From an uncultured Syntrophobacterales bacterium (GTDB lineage Bacteria > Desulfobacterota > Syntrophia > Syntrophales > UBA5619): 21,244 nucleotides of DNA. A program made the position numbers and the translations under genes. Positions within the stretch are counted from its first letter, which is position 1. Every line of letters begins with the position of its first letter. Positions 21,206-21,244 of the stretch are shown here, in pieces. The notes under the pieces are model-generated. The model saw only the letters and a program-made list of their open reading frames with translations. It was not told the DNA's origin and did not search any database. The stretch spans positions 1-21,244 of the forward strand of contig CAIUXU010000171.1 in assembly GCA_903903205.1 (NCBI GenBank). The letters run 5' to 3'.

Positions 21206-21244
21206 AATCTTCTGCTGCTACCGGACAGATCAGGGGCAGTAAGA

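Noticed and set aside
1..21244. CRISPR arrays, tRNA or rRNA genes, insertion sequences
   Set aside because: No spaced direct repeats of CRISPR type, no cloverleaf-like sequence and no transposase motif were recognised by reading; the only phased short repeats are the Pho boxes.

Overview
The window is a phosphate-starvation (Pho regulon) island of a Gram-negative bacterium. The GC-rich codon use, periplasmic binding proteins, PhoR/PhoB/Pst set and DUF3562-like protein point to a proteobacterium-like or Desulfobacterota genome. That assignment is an inference; no rRNA or tRNA is present to fix it.

Layout. At the left edge, a phoR sensor kinase (5' end cut off) is followed by its response regulator gene phoB (1-1368). 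Next come an EAL-CBS-GGDEF cyclic-di-GMP gene behind a Pho box and a membrane-anchored alpha/beta hydrolase (1410-4496). On the minus strand lies a pstSCAB phosphate-uptake operon (10280 to 6787). It continues without a break into two tandem alkaline-phosphatase-superfamily genes that resemble phosphonoacetate hydrolase (PhnA), where phoU often sits. Divergent from pstS is a plus-strand operon (10582-14354): a beta-hydroxyacid dehydrogenase, a D-2-hydroxyacid dehydrogenase, a zinc alcohol dehydrogenase of the phosphonate-associated kind, and a phosphonatase-like HAD hydrolase that keeps the PhnX Schiff-base lysine position. Converging on it is the minus-strand phnC-phnD-phnE phosphonate transporter operon, ending in an iron-type alcohol dehydrogenase similar to hydroxyacid-oxoacid transhydrogenase (18659 to 14502). 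The right end (18856-21205) holds an exported DUF3108-like protein, a decayed glycosyltransferase/PAP2 chimera, a remnant of a flavin disulfide reductase, and a small DUF3562-like gene.

Six sites share one architecture: four 7-mers of the GTCAT/TTCAC type repeated every 11 bp, with a -10-like hexamer 10 bp further on, the same geometry as E. coli Pho boxes. They precede the EAL-CBS-GGDEF gene, pstS, the dehydrogenase operon, phnC, the chimeric pseudogene and the DUF3562-like gene, so most of the window is probably one PhoB-controlled response.

Taken together, the genes could import a phosphonate, oxidise one or more hydroxyl groups on it, and release phosphate hydrolytically (HAD phosphonatase-like plus two PhnA-like enzymes). 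No aminotransferase (PhnW), PhnY aldehyde dehydrogenase or C-P lyase gene is visible here. The combination does not match the hydrolytic phosphonate pathways I know and is the main candidate for something undescribed.
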